Origin: Spirochaetaceae bacterium
GTDB taxonomy: Bacteria > Spirochaetota > Spirochaetia > Treponematales > Treponemataceae
Assembly: GCA_017622135.1 (NCBI GenBank)
Contig: JAGARR010000004.1
Span: forward strand, 26,769 to 90,768
DNA length: 64,000 nt
Direction: 5' to 3'
This document shows, in pieces, positions 53,315 through 60,698 of this stretch; the stretch's first letter is position 1; the number at the start of each line of letters is the position of its first letter. The notes beneath the pieces are model-generated. The model was not told the DNA's origin, did no database searches, and worked only from the letters and a program-made list of their open reading frames with translations. A program made the translations under genes and the position numbers.

Positions 53315-53492
53315 TCTTACACACTGTAAGATTGGGCTCTTACACACTGTAAGATTGCCTTCTTACACACTGTAAGATTAGACTCTTACACACTGTAAGA
53401 TTGCCTTCTTACACAGTGTAAGATTGGACTCTTACATACTGTAAGATTGGACTCTTACACACTGTAAGATTGAGCTCTTACACACGGTAAGA
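53315..53492. repeat. Array of eight palindromic 17-mers at an exact 23-bp period
   Basis: TCTTACACACTGTAAGA occurs starting at 53315, 53338, 53361, 53384, 53407, 53430, 53453 and 53476: eight copies, every interval exactly 23 bp. Each is an inverted repeat (CTTACA/TGTAAG); copy 5 is a perfect palindrome (CACAGTG centre), copy 6 has TAC for CAC, copy 8 has CGG. The 6-bp spacers are TTGGGC, TTGCCT, TTAGAC, TTGCCT, TTGGAC, TTGGAC, TTGAGC. As DNA this looks like an iteron or multi-operator array; as RNA each unit could fold to a small hairpin. It is not a CRISPR: repeat and spacer are far too short. Confidence 0.95.
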
Positions 53493-53534
53493 TGTCCGGT
53501 GCAGTGCCCCTCGGCGGCTCATGGCCGTGCAGGT

Positions 53535-53601
53535 AAAATGATAATCAAAACGGAAACTAATTATCAATAAACTTGACAAAATGATAATAAATTACTAGTA
53601 T
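53535..53601 (+). promoter_or_regulatory. Promoter and candidate auto-operator of the XRE regulator
   Basis: TTGACA (53573-53578), 17 bp, TAGTAT (53596-53601). AAAATGATAAT occurs at 53535-53545 and again at 53578-53588, with an inverted ATTATCA at 53560-53566 between. The second copy lies in the spacer, so binding would block the promoter. Confidence 0.6.
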
Positions 53602-53618
53602 GATGGAAAGGAGACACT

Positions 53619-53957
53619 ATGAACGGCAATCTTGGTGACAGACTGGAAAGAATGCTCAAGAAAAGAAAGATGAGCCAAAAGGAACTGGCCCAGAAGGCCG
53701 ACATCACCGAGGCGGCAGTCTCCCACTACATCAAGGGGGACCGCGTCCCCCGCAGCACCACCCTGGGGCTCATTGCAGGGGCCCTGGGCGTGACGGCAGG
53801 CTTTCTGCTGGGGGCGGGAATCACCTCTGCCACTGCGGAAAAGAGAAAGCAGACCTTTGAGGAAGCAAGGGACATGCTGGAAAGGAACAGCGGCCTCTTC
53901 ACCCAGGAGCAGCGGCTGGAGCTTATCGGCATATTGTCACAAGGAGGGCAGGAATGA
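53619..53957 (+). CDS. XRE-family HTH regulator
   Basis: A 112-residue Cro/CI-type regulator. HTH at residues about 6-62: LGDRLERMLKKRKMSQKELAQKADITEAAVSHYIKGDRVPRSTTLGLIAGALGV. A short hydrophobic patch (TAGFLLGAGI) follows, then a charged helix. It probably represses its own promoter and may read the palindrome array 130 bp upstream. GAAAGGAGACACT gives a good RBS. GC content is normal for the genome, unlike the genes to its left. Confidence 0.85.
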   Translation: MNGNLGDRLERMLKKRKMSQKELAQKADITEAAVSHYIKGDRVPRSTTLGLIAGALGVTAGFLLGAGITSATAEKRKQTFEEARDMLERNSGLFTQEQRLELIGILSQGGQE

Positions 53958-54204
53958 AAGACAGATCATAGGGCCGCTCCCAAATTCGGAATGGAGTGGC
54001 CGAAGGCTGGTGCAAGCCAGAGAGAGCGGGATGCGGTGGCGTTCGTCGAACACACGGCCTCTTGCGGCTGCCGAAAGCAAAGGGCATCCCAAAAGAACGG
54101 TGCCTTACATCTTGCAGGGCGAAGAAGCCCGAAGGAGCAAACAATGATTTGCTTTAGTGAGTGCCAGAGCAAGAGCCTGGCTCATAGTACAAGGAGATAT
54201 TTTT
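53958..54204 (+). other. Untranslated spacer with possible structured RNA
   Basis: No convincing gene in 247 bases between the XRE gene and the HU-like gene. The sequence is GC-rich with several short complementary blocks (for example GGCTGGTGCAAGCC near 54005 and GGGCGAAGAAGCCC near 54118). A 272-codon frame starting at 54157 reads through it but has no ribosome-binding site. It could be a leader RNA of the downstream gene. Confidence 0.35.
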
Positions 54205-54975
54205 ATGAATACGAACACCATAGAGAAGGTTGGCGGTTCCGTCAACGTAACCATCCACAAGAATTACTTTAAGCAGGACGACACAAATCATGCCCGGGTC
54301 CAGCGCACCACCGCTGGCATGGACAATGTGATTGCCCTCGTCTGCGACAAGTCCACCCTTTTTGACAAGGCATCCTTGGTTGCAGCCCAAATGCTGTTCA
54401 AAGAGGCAGTCCTGGAGCTCCTGCAGCAGGGGATGGCCGTAAACCTTTTTGAGCTTGGCACCCTCTATCCCTGCGCCCAGGGAAGCATCAGCTCGGCAAA
54501 CCCCAGTCCCACAGAGGTTCCTCCCCTCACCCTGGGATTCACCCCGGCGCAAGCGGCGCTGGAGGCCGTCGGCAAGGCGAGCGTATCCATGTCACAGGTG
54601 GCCCAGACAAATCCTGTCATCAACCTCATTGAAGACCTTTCCACCCACAAGACAGACAACTCCCTCACCCCAGCCAAGCCAGTGCGCATCACCGGCAGGA
54701 GGCTCAAGATTGCAGGAGAGCAAAGTGCCACGGGACTGTACTTCGCGCCACAGGATGACCAAGGGCTCATCGACGAGACAGGAGCAGACTGGATTAGGCT
54801 TGAGGACGAGGCTTTTTTCAAGAATACGGACACCTTCCTGGAGTTCATCCTGCCTGCCACCCTGGGTGCAGACAAGCGGTACTCCATCGTCATCAAAACG
54901 GCGGCAGGCCGGGGCAAGGCGGTAAACAAGACAGTCCGCAGGCTTGTCCATGACAAGGCCATAACCATCAACTGA
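54205..54975 (+). CDS. HU/IHF-like N-terminal domain, DUF4469 C-terminal domain protein
   Basis: A 256-residue protein. The N-terminal part NVTIHKNYFKQDDTNHARVQRTTAGMDNVIALVCDKSTLFDKASLVAAQMLFKEAVLELLQQGMAVNLFELGTLYP (residues 13-90, named here by its ends only) looks like an HU-type DNA-binding module. The last 100 residues (AKPVRITGRRLKIAG, GLYFAPQDDQGL, LEFILPATLGADKRYSIVIKT) fit the Ig-like DUF4469 domain. Such proteins are common in Bacteroidetes and some treponemes; function unknown. ACAAGGAGATATTTTT precedes the ATG. Confidence 0.7.
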   Translation: MNTNTIEKVGGSVNVTIHKNYFKQDDTNHARVQRTTAGMDNVIALVCDKSTLFDKASLVAAQMLFKEAVLELLQQGMAVNLFELGTLYPCAQGSISSANPSPTEVPPLTLGFTPAQAALEAVGKASVSMSQVAQTNPVINLIEDLSTHKTDNSLTPAKPVRITGRRLKIAGEQSATGLYFAPQDDQGLIDETGADWIRLEDEAFFKNTDTFLEFILPATLGADKRYSIVIKTAAGRGKAVNKTVRRLVHDKAITIN

Positions 54976-54979
54976 ATCT

Positions 54980-55029
54980 AAAAAAATCCCGCCCCTGTCT
55001 CCCACTCCAAGGAAGCCGGGAACAGGGGC
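54980..55029 (-). terminator. Terminator of the 39-codon leftward ORF
   Basis: GCCCCTGT (54991-54998) pairs with ACAGGGGC (55022-55029); the minus strand then reads GGGATTTTTTTAG. It also follows the HU-like gene on the plus strand. Confidence 0.7.
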
Positions 55030-55033
55030 CTTC

Positions 55034-55153
55034 CTAAAGAAAACGCCGTGCCGTCTCCAGATTGCTTTGGTAGGCTCCTTTTTCCATGCCTTGCTCAAAC
55101 CCCTCGTCAAAACCAGCATATCGTGCATCTGCCATTTTCAATGCCCTGGTCAT
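55034..55153 (-). CDS. Short orphan Rpn-tail ORF (39 aa)
   Basis: A 39-codon frame, MTRALKMADARYAGFDEGFEQ and then GMEKGAYQSNLETARRFL. The EGFEQGMEKGAYxxxLETAR pattern is the same tail seen at 34742 and in Rpn-family nucleases. An AAGGAGG lies 6 nt before the ATG and a proper terminator follows, so the unit looks expressed. A longer overlapping minus frame starting at 55128 is judged spurious. Could be a degenerate remnant of a recombination-promoting nuclease gene. Confidence 0.5.
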   Translation of the reverse strand: MTRALKMADARYAGFDEGFEQGMEKGAYQSNLETARRFL

Positions 55154-55290
55154 GTAGTGCCTCCTTGTAATAGTATCCTCACTTCAGGGTGGCGATTGCG
55201 TTGCAGATGCTTCTTGTCAGCTCAGATTCCACCGCTCCCTGCCCTTGGGAAAATCTCCCCTCCATGATACACTGTAGTCTGGAGGAAGAA

Positions 55291-56412
55291 ATGCCTTTCA
55301 GGATTGAACGGAACGACATCACATTGGTACACTCTGACGCCATTGTAAACACGGCCAACCCGCAGCCCACCATTGGGAGCGGCACGGACTCGGCCGTCTA
55401 CACGGCGGCGGGGGCGGAACAGCTGCTGGAGGCTCGGAAAGCCATCGGCAAAATACCTCGGGGACAGGCACGCCACACGCCGGCCTACAACCTCAGCCGG
55501 AACGGGGTGCAGCACATCATCCATACGGTGGGAATCACCTACAAGGACGGCCGGCAGGGCGAGGTGGACATCCTACGTGGCTGCTACCGGAACTCCCTCC
55601 GACTGGCCCGGATGCTTGGCTGCAGCACTGTGGCCATCCCCTTCCTGGCCACCGGCAACTATCGCTTTCCCAAGGAACTGGCGTTCCAGGTTGCCATAGA
55701 GGAAATCAGCGGCTTCCTGATGGAAAGCGAGGACGATGCGGAAATGGATGTGATACTGGTGGTGTACGACCAGGATTCCCTGCTGATTTCCAAGCGGCTG
55801 TTCAGCGACATCGAAAGCTTCATCGACCAGAACTACATTCAGGAAAACCAGAGCGCCCTTCTGGGACAGCAGCTCCACGACACGGAATGGAGCAAGCGGC
55901 TGGTGGCAGCCCACACCAAGCCACAGGAGGTCAATCCCCCTGCCACGCCTCCCATCACGGAGCCTGGCCCAGCGTCTGCACAGGAACCTGCAGGAAGGTC
56001 AGCCCAAACAAAAGCCAAAATCCTGCAGAACATTTCCGTCAAGGAATTCCTGCAGCAGGAGGTGGAGCAGATGAATTTCCAGAACCTGCTGCAAAAGCTC
56101 ATTGCAGACCGCAACCAGCCCAACAAGACAATCTACAAGAAGGCAAAGATCAACGGGAAATTCTTCTCCAAGATTATCTCCGTCCCCGACTACATCCCCG
56201 GCAAGGACACGGTGATGGCCCTGGGCCTGGCACTGGAGCTGTCAATGGAGGCATACGAGGACTTTCTGACCAGGGCGGGCTACAGCCTCATCCCCGCAGA
56301 GAAGCGGGACATGGTGATAAAATACTGCGTCCTGCACAGAATCTACAATCTCATCGAGGTGAACTGCATCCTCTTTTCCTGCGGGCAGCCCCTTTTTGTA
56401 TGCAAGGACTAG
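55291..56412 (+). CDS. Macro-domain protein with C-terminal regulatory-type domain
   Basis: A 373-residue protein. N-terminal macro domain (residues 1-175) binding ADP-ribose or related: DAIVNTANPQPTIGSGTDSAVYTAAG, with IHTVG and VAIPFLATGNYRFPKE later. A Pro/Ala-rich linker (residues 215-240) leads to a helical C-terminal domain (KINGKFFSKIISVPDYIPGKDTVMALGLALELSMEAYEDFLTRAGYSL) that resembles an XRE-like fold often linked to macro or kinase domains. ATG at 55291 follows GGAGGAAGAA. Macro domains recur in TerY-associated stress loci, and the TerY-P set lies 3 kb away. Terminator follows. Confidence 0.8.
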   Translation: MPFRIERNDITLVHSDAIVNTANPQPTIGSGTDSAVYTAAGAEQLLEARKAIGKIPRGQARHTPAYNLSRNGVQHIIHTVGITYKDGRQGEVDILRGCYRNSLRLARMLGCSTVAIPFLATGNYRFPKELAFQVAIEEISGFLMESEDDAEMDVILVVYDQDSLLISKRLFSDIESFIDQNYIQENQSALLGQQLHDTEWSKRLVAAHTKPQEVNPPATPPITEPGPASAQEPAGRSAQTKAKILQNISVKEFLQQEVEQMNFQNLLQKLIADRNQPNKTIYKKAKINGKFFSKIISVPDYIPGKDTVMALGLALELSMEAYEDFLTRAGYSLIPAEKRDMVIKYCVLHRIYNLIEVNCILFSCGQPLFVCKD

Positions 56413-56413
56413 C

Positions 56414-56445
56414 AGACAAGGGGAAACTGGCGCCACCTTGTCTTT
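56414..56445 (+). terminator. Terminator of the macro-domain gene
   Basis: AGACAAGG/CCTTGTCT stem with a 14-nt loop and TTTTG tail, starting 2 bp after the stop. Confidence 0.85.
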
Positions 56446-56496
56446 TGTGGGAAAAGGTGCTACCCTTTCAGCCTATCGCACCAAAAGGAGAACCCC

Positions 56497-56955
56497 ATGC
56501 CCAGTGAATCAGACCTGCTGCAGCGAATCAACCGTCCCCACCTATTCAATTCCTTCAACGGCATCACCGTCACCTCCGTCGGCGGCGCCGCCAGCGGACA
56601 GGCCCAGGGGGAGCTGGAGGCAACTGAAAACAGCCTGAATCCCCACGGTACCATCCACGGCGGCTGCCTCTACACCCTGGCGGACACCGTGGCAGGCTCC
56701 GCCGTTGCAGCCAGCTGTGGAAGGCCCTGCGTCACCGTCAGCGGAACACTGGAGTTCCTGCGTCCCGCCACCGGTCCCAGAATCCTCTGCACCGCACGGC
56801 CCAAGAAGCTGGGGGGCACCATCTGTACCATGCAGGTGGAGGTCACCGACCAGCACCACAAGACCGTGGCCACCGGCACCTTCATCTTCATGCTCACCGG
56901 CTCCTCCTCAGACACCGCCGCTAAGACAGCATCAACTTCACCCACCGACAGCTGA
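56497..56955 (+). CDS. PaaI-family hotdog thioesterase
   Basis: A 152-residue hotdog-fold protein. The family motif NPHGTIHGGCLYTLADTVAGSA lies at residues about 47-68, where the HGG and the Asp of LAD are the catalytic region. ILCTARPKKLGGTICTMQVEVTD forms the second half. It would hydrolyse acyl-CoA esters. AAAAGGAGAACCCC gives a good ribosome-binding site. The last 15 residues are low-complexity Ser/Thr. It shares no obvious function with its defence-like neighbours. Confidence 0.85.
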   Translation: MPSESDLLQRINRPHLFNSFNGITVTSVGGAASGQAQGELEATENSLNPHGTIHGGCLYTLADTVAGSAVAASCGRPCVTVSGTLEFLRPATGPRILCTARPKKLGGTICTMQVEVTDQHHKTVATGTFIFMLTGSSSDTAAKTASTSPTDS

Positions 56956-57091
56956 GCCAGTACAATCCCCATCAGAAGAAGATTCACGATGGGCTGCCCC
57001 CTGTCTTGTTCTATTTCTGTTGTTCCTATAAGAAAGGCGGGGAAACAGTGTTTTACTTGTTACCCCATCAAGCGAACTTTCACAGTATTCA

Positions 57092-57120
57092 TTGACAAAT
57101 GGATATACCCATGCTAGAAT
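57092..57120 (+). promoter_or_regulatory. Promoter of the secreted VWA gene
   Basis: TTGACA (57092-57097), 17 bp, TAGAAT (57115-57120), followed by a 30-nt leader with a GAGG site, in contrast to the leaderless promoters elsewhere. Confidence 0.7.
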
Positions 57121-57156
57121 TTTTCCAACTTATTCATTCTCCCAAATGAGGTTACA

Positions 57157-58593
57157 ATGAAAAGAATACTGATAACATTTGCTCTTATATCGTGTTACAT
57201 CCAACTCTTTGCCGGTGGCTCTATAGAAGGAGGCGGTTCCAACCGAGGAAGCTATCTTTCCAGTGGAGGATTTATCATCCTCCCTCATGATATCCAAGTT
57301 GAAGCATATCTCTCTGAGCGGGACTACAACTATCCTCCTCCAACTGCAGAGGCTGTGTCCATAACTACTGGCACTGGCTCAAAGGATGGTTTTCAGTATC
57401 TCCTTCTAGGATTGAAAGGAAAGAAAGAGCCCTTCAACGATGTTCCTCCACTGAACATTTCTTTCTGTATCGACAGAAGCGGCTCAATGTCGGGTGTCAT
57501 GCCTTGGGTGAAAGACAGCTTCTACATTTTCATAGACAGTATCCGAAATGGAGATGTGGTTTCTTTGGTGGATATGAATTCTGTTGCACAGGTACTCGTC
57601 CCACCCACAAAAATCAATAGCAAGCGTGACAGAGAACATTTCAAACGACAAGTGGACAAAATTCAGGCCAACGGCTCCACCGATGTATACAGCGGAATCA
57701 AAAAGAGCTACGAGCAGATTCAGGAATATAATGGGAAAGGATATATAAGCCGTGTCATTATTATGACAGACGGAATGCATAATTTTGGGGAAATGATCAA
57801 CAAGGATATTGTAGAGCTAGCTCAGAAAAAGAGCGACGATGGAGTCAACATCTCCACTATCCTCCTTGGCATCCAAACTGGAACCGGACTCATGACCGAT
57901 GTAGCTATCCAAGGGGGAGGCAGCTCTCGCTTTGTATCGAATCATGATGAGATGGTACGAATATTCAATACGGAGTTGGACAGACTGCTTGTTCCTGTAG
58001 TGAGAAATATGGAGATTACCCTTGAACTGGCAGATGGAGTCAAGCTCGATGACACTTGGGGGTACCAACATTCCACGAACGGAAGCACTATACAGTACAA
58101 GTTACCTACCCTGCACAATGGAGATTATGAGACTGTCCTTGCAAGGGTAAAAGTTGACAAGACATTACACGACAATGAAATAGGAACATTCAACATAGTC
58201 TATTCAGATTTGTTCGGACAAACAAAGAAGACTGGCCCCCATCGTCTGCTGCTACCACCCCATGACAATGACATGATTCAAGACATCCGTGTCAGGGAAG
58301 TCGAGGGTATTGTCGCCTACACGGATACACTCAGAAACATTGCCGAAAAGGCACAGAAAATCAACGCATTGGAGCACTCCCTCTTCCAGTATCAAAAGTC
58401 ATCTCCGCAGTATGACGATGTAGTGGAACAAATCAAGGTGGAGAGCAGCCAATGCAGGTTTCTTATCAAGACAGTGCGTGACTACCTGACAAAAATAGAG
58501 GATTCGTTGGGTAGAGAAAGCTACCAAAGATATTATGATGTCCTAGAATCCTACGAGGACAGTTTCCTCAAGCTTGAAGAAGCATATCCCTAG
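57157..58593 (+). CDS. Exported von Willebrand factor A-domain protein
   Basis: A 478-residue protein. Signal peptide residues 1-20, a Gly-rich start, then a VWA domain from about residue 95 with a complete MIDAS: DRSGSMSG, a T in GSTDVYSG, and TDGMHNF. A C-terminal helical section (residues 380-478) may be coiled coil. It resembles YfbK-type secreted VWA proteins. It is less GC-rich than its neighbours. It is convergent with the TerY-P genes and unlikely to be part of that cytoplasmic system. Role unknown, probably surface or periplasmic adhesion/assembly. Confidence 0.8.
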   Translation: MKRILITFALISCYIQLFAGGSIEGGGSNRGSYLSSGGFIILPHDIQVEAYLSERDYNYPPPTAEAVSITTGTGSKDGFQYLLLGLKGKKEPFNDVPPLNISFCIDRSGSMSGVMPWVKDSFYIFIDSIRNGDVVSLVDMNSVAQVLVPPTKINSKRDREHFKRQVDKIQANGSTDVYSGIKKSYEQIQEYNGKGYISRVIIMTDGMHNFGEMINKDIVELAQKKSDDGVNISTILLGIQTGTGLMTDVAIQGGGSSRFVSNHDEMVRIFNTELDRLLVPVVRNMEITLELADGVKLDDTWGYQHSTNGSTIQYKLPTLHNGDYETVLARVKVDKTLHDNEIGTFNIVYSDLFGQTKKTGPHRLLLPPHDNDMIQDIRVREVEGIVAYTDTLRNIAEKAQKINALEHSLFQYQKSSPQYDDVVEQIKVESSQCRFLIKTVRDYLTKIEDSLGRESYQRYYDVLESYEDSFLKLEEAYP

Positions 58594-58613
58594 CAGAATC
58601 CCAGTCAGCAGTG

Positions 58614-59930
58614 CTATTCTCTACCTTCCAGCCGCTGGCTGGCCACCTTGCTTCCCAGGGCGGCGGCCTTCTGGTAGAGCCTGCGGGCCTTCTTGGGATC
58701 TGGGCTGCCGCCATAGCCCTCGGCGTACCAGTCCCCCAGCTGCACCATGGCGTCAGGATAGCCTGCGGTGGCGGCGGCCTTCATCTTCTTGAGCGCCAGC
58801 TGGCTTTCGGCCTTGTTGTAGTAGTAGAGGGCCAGCTCGAACTTTGCCTTGGCATTCCGTCCCCGCTCCGCCTTGGTGAAGTAGCCGAACATCATCTGCT
58901 CAGCGCTCGTTCCGCTGGCCGGCACCGCCGAGGGATTGTGCTTGATGTGGAGGCCGTGGAGGTAGTCCTGCAAGGCCTGGATTTCTTTCAGGTCAGCCGC
59001 CGAAAGACTCACGATGGCGGCAAGGCCAATGTCGTCCCCGCTGCCCCCCTTGGACAGGGCCGGCAGATAGCGGCGGATTTCCTGGCCCACCAGGGAAGCC
59101 TTGCAGCCGATGTCGCACTTGTCCTGGTTCTGGCACTGCAGCTGCTGGCACTGGGGAAACTCCGACGTAGTCAGCAGGTTGAACATGGAGCGGTAGAAAT
59201 TCTTCAGCTGGCTCTCCGTCTTGAAGGAGTTTGCCACCCCGTCGGTGGAGCACAGGGCCACCTTGGGCAGCTGGGTTCCCGCCACAGAACGGAATTCCTT
59301 GGCGGCGGCATCATCGCACAACGAGGTGGTCTGGTTCAGAAAGCAGTCCTCGTCGGCAGGCATGGGCAGGGCAAATTCCTTCCCGTCCAGGGAGAGGGCA
59401 AAGTCACCGTCCCCAATCTGGATGGCAAACCAAAAGCGCTCCGTGGCGATGTAGCTTACGAGGGTGCAGCCGTAAACCGAGTACAAGTCACGGCCCTCCC
59501 GGTAGGCGGCGGCTACCAGGGGCTTTTCACGCTCCAGAAATTCCAGCTCCGCCGCCGTGATGGGACCTTCCGACAAATCCTGGTCAATCAGCTTGTGCCA
59601 GTCCTTCACAATGGCCAGGGCCAGCTGGGAACGGATGGTGTCAAAATCTCCTGCCGCAGCCAGCTCCCCGATCCGGTCCATTCTGCGGACCACAATGTCC
59701 TGCACAACCTGCAGGGCAAATTCGGCTCCCCTGTGGCTGCGGAAATAGGGGGCACCGCCGTGACCGTCGCTTACCCCCATAAAGCTGAACCGAGTGCCAT
59801 CAGCCGCCACCAGGGAACAGTTGGCCACCGCCCGGTCCTGGCAGGGAAAGCGCCTTCCCGCCAGCAGATTTTCCCGTTCCAGCTCCCGCTTCAGGTGGCT
59901 CTCACCCTGCACCGCCGCCGAGAACACCAT
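58614..59930 (-). CDS. PP2C-type protein phosphatase with C-terminal Sel1 repeats (TerY-P phosphatase)
   Basis: A 438-residue protein. PP2C metal motifs are visible: FSFMGVSDGHGGAPYF, FAIQIGDGDFAL, STDGVANSF and GGSGDDIGLAAIV. The last 90 residues have two Sel1-type helical repeats (AKFELALYYYNKAESQLALKKMKAA and AMVQLGDWYAEGYGG). It reverses phosphorylation by the kinase at 60699 in the TerY-P arrangement. ATG at 59930 has GGGAGGG 9 nt upstream; one at 59966 directly after the TerY stop is an alternative. Last gene of the leftward operon. Confidence 0.88.
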   Translation of the reverse strand: MVFSAAVQGESHLKRELERENLLAGRRFPCQDRAVANCSLVAADGTRFSFMGVSDGHGGAPYFRSHRGAEFALQVVQDIVVRRMDRIGELAAAGDFDTIRSQLALAIVKDWHKLIDQDLSEGPITAAELEFLEREKPLVAAAYREGRDLYSVYGCTLVSYIATERFWFAIQIGDGDFALSLDGKEFALPMPADEDCFLNQTTSLCDDAAAKEFRSVAGTQLPKVALCSTDGVANSFKTESQLKNFYRSMFNLLTTSEFPQCQQLQCQNQDKCDIGCKASLVGQEIRRYLPALSKGGSGDDIGLAAIVSLSAADLKEIQALQDYLHGLHIKHNPSAVPASGTSAEQMMFGYFTKAERGRNAKAKFELALYYYNKAESQLALKKMKAAATAGYPDAMVQLGDWYAEGYGGSPDPKKARRLYQKAAALGSKVASQRLEGRE

Positions 59931-59971
59931 CCTAGGTGTCCCTCCCTTTGGAAAAGTCAGCTCCATGGGAA

Positions 59972-60685
59972 CTACCAGCCCTCGTCCACGCTGTCCTCAG
60001 CGTCCAGCTCCGCCATCTTCTCCTGAATGGCGGCGGCCACCTCCTCCTGCCGGGTCCGCGCGGCGTCGGGACCGGTGCGCTTGCTGCCAATCTTTGAGGA
60101 GGTGACGGAGACAAAGCGGATGAGTTTTTTCAGCATGTTCTTGTCCGCCAGGTAGATGGCAGTCTCGGTGCTGCCGGTGAACTCCTTCAGCACGCTCAGG
60201 TCAGCCCCCTCCACGCCCAAGGCAATCTTGATGGCGGAGTTGAACCACTTGTTCTCCCTCAGCCTCTGGATGCCCGCCTTGAAGTTGTCCGTGGGCTCCC
60301 CGTCGCTGATGAGGATGATGACCGGGGCGTAGTTGCCCACCGCATCCTGCAGGAAGGCACTCCGGTCCAGCTTGGAGTCCAGCTCAAGGCAGGCCTCCCC
60401 CAAATCCGTAACGCCCTCGGCGGCCAGGTTGGTCCACTTGTACTTGTCCAGGTCCTCCGGCATCGGGGTAAGCCACTCGCAGCCGGAGGCAAAGCTCAAG
60501 ACGGCAATCTTTATCTTGGCATCGGCGTTGGTGTCGGAAATCTCCTTCAGGTCGGGCAGCACCTCCCGCATGGCATCGTTCACCTGGCCGATATTGGAGC
60601 CGCTCATGCTTCCCGACGTGTCAATCAGAAAGAAAAGCGCCATCGTCTTGCGGGGAATCTCAACTACCTCATCCAACAATCCCAT
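59972..60685 (-). CDS. TerY-type VWA-domain protein
   Basis: A 237-residue cytoplasmic VWA protein of the TerY type. MIDAS DTSGSMSGSNI near residue 25, T in EGVTDLGEA, and ISDGEPTDN. It is probably a metal-dependent scaffold joining phosphatase and kinase. ATG at 60685 follows GGAGGACAAT; a TTG four codons earlier lies in that site. 13 nt after the kinase gene and 41 nt before the phosphatase start. Confidence 0.9.
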   Translation of the reverse strand: MGLLDEVVEIPRKTMALFFLIDTSGSMSGSNIGQVNDAMREVLPDLKEISDTNADAKIKIAVLSFASGCEWLTPMPEDLDKYKWTNLAAEGVTDLGEACLELDSKLDRSAFLQDAVGNYAPVIILISDGEPTDNFKAGIQRLRENKWFNSAIKIALGVEGADLSVLKEFTGSTETAIYLADKNMLKKLIRFVSVTSSKIGSKRTGPDAARTRQEEVAAAIQEKMAELDAEDSVDEGW

Positions 60686-60698
60686 ATTGTCCTCCAAA

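Noticed and set aside
53315..53492. CRISPR array
   Set aside because: The repeat is 17 bp and spacers 6 bp with shared bases; CRISPR units are roughly 23-47 bp with spacers near 30 bp, and no cas genes are present.
54592..55128. 178-aa leftward ORF
   Set aside because: Mostly opposite the HU-like gene; the frame giving the nuclease-tail motif with RBS (55034-55153) is better supported.
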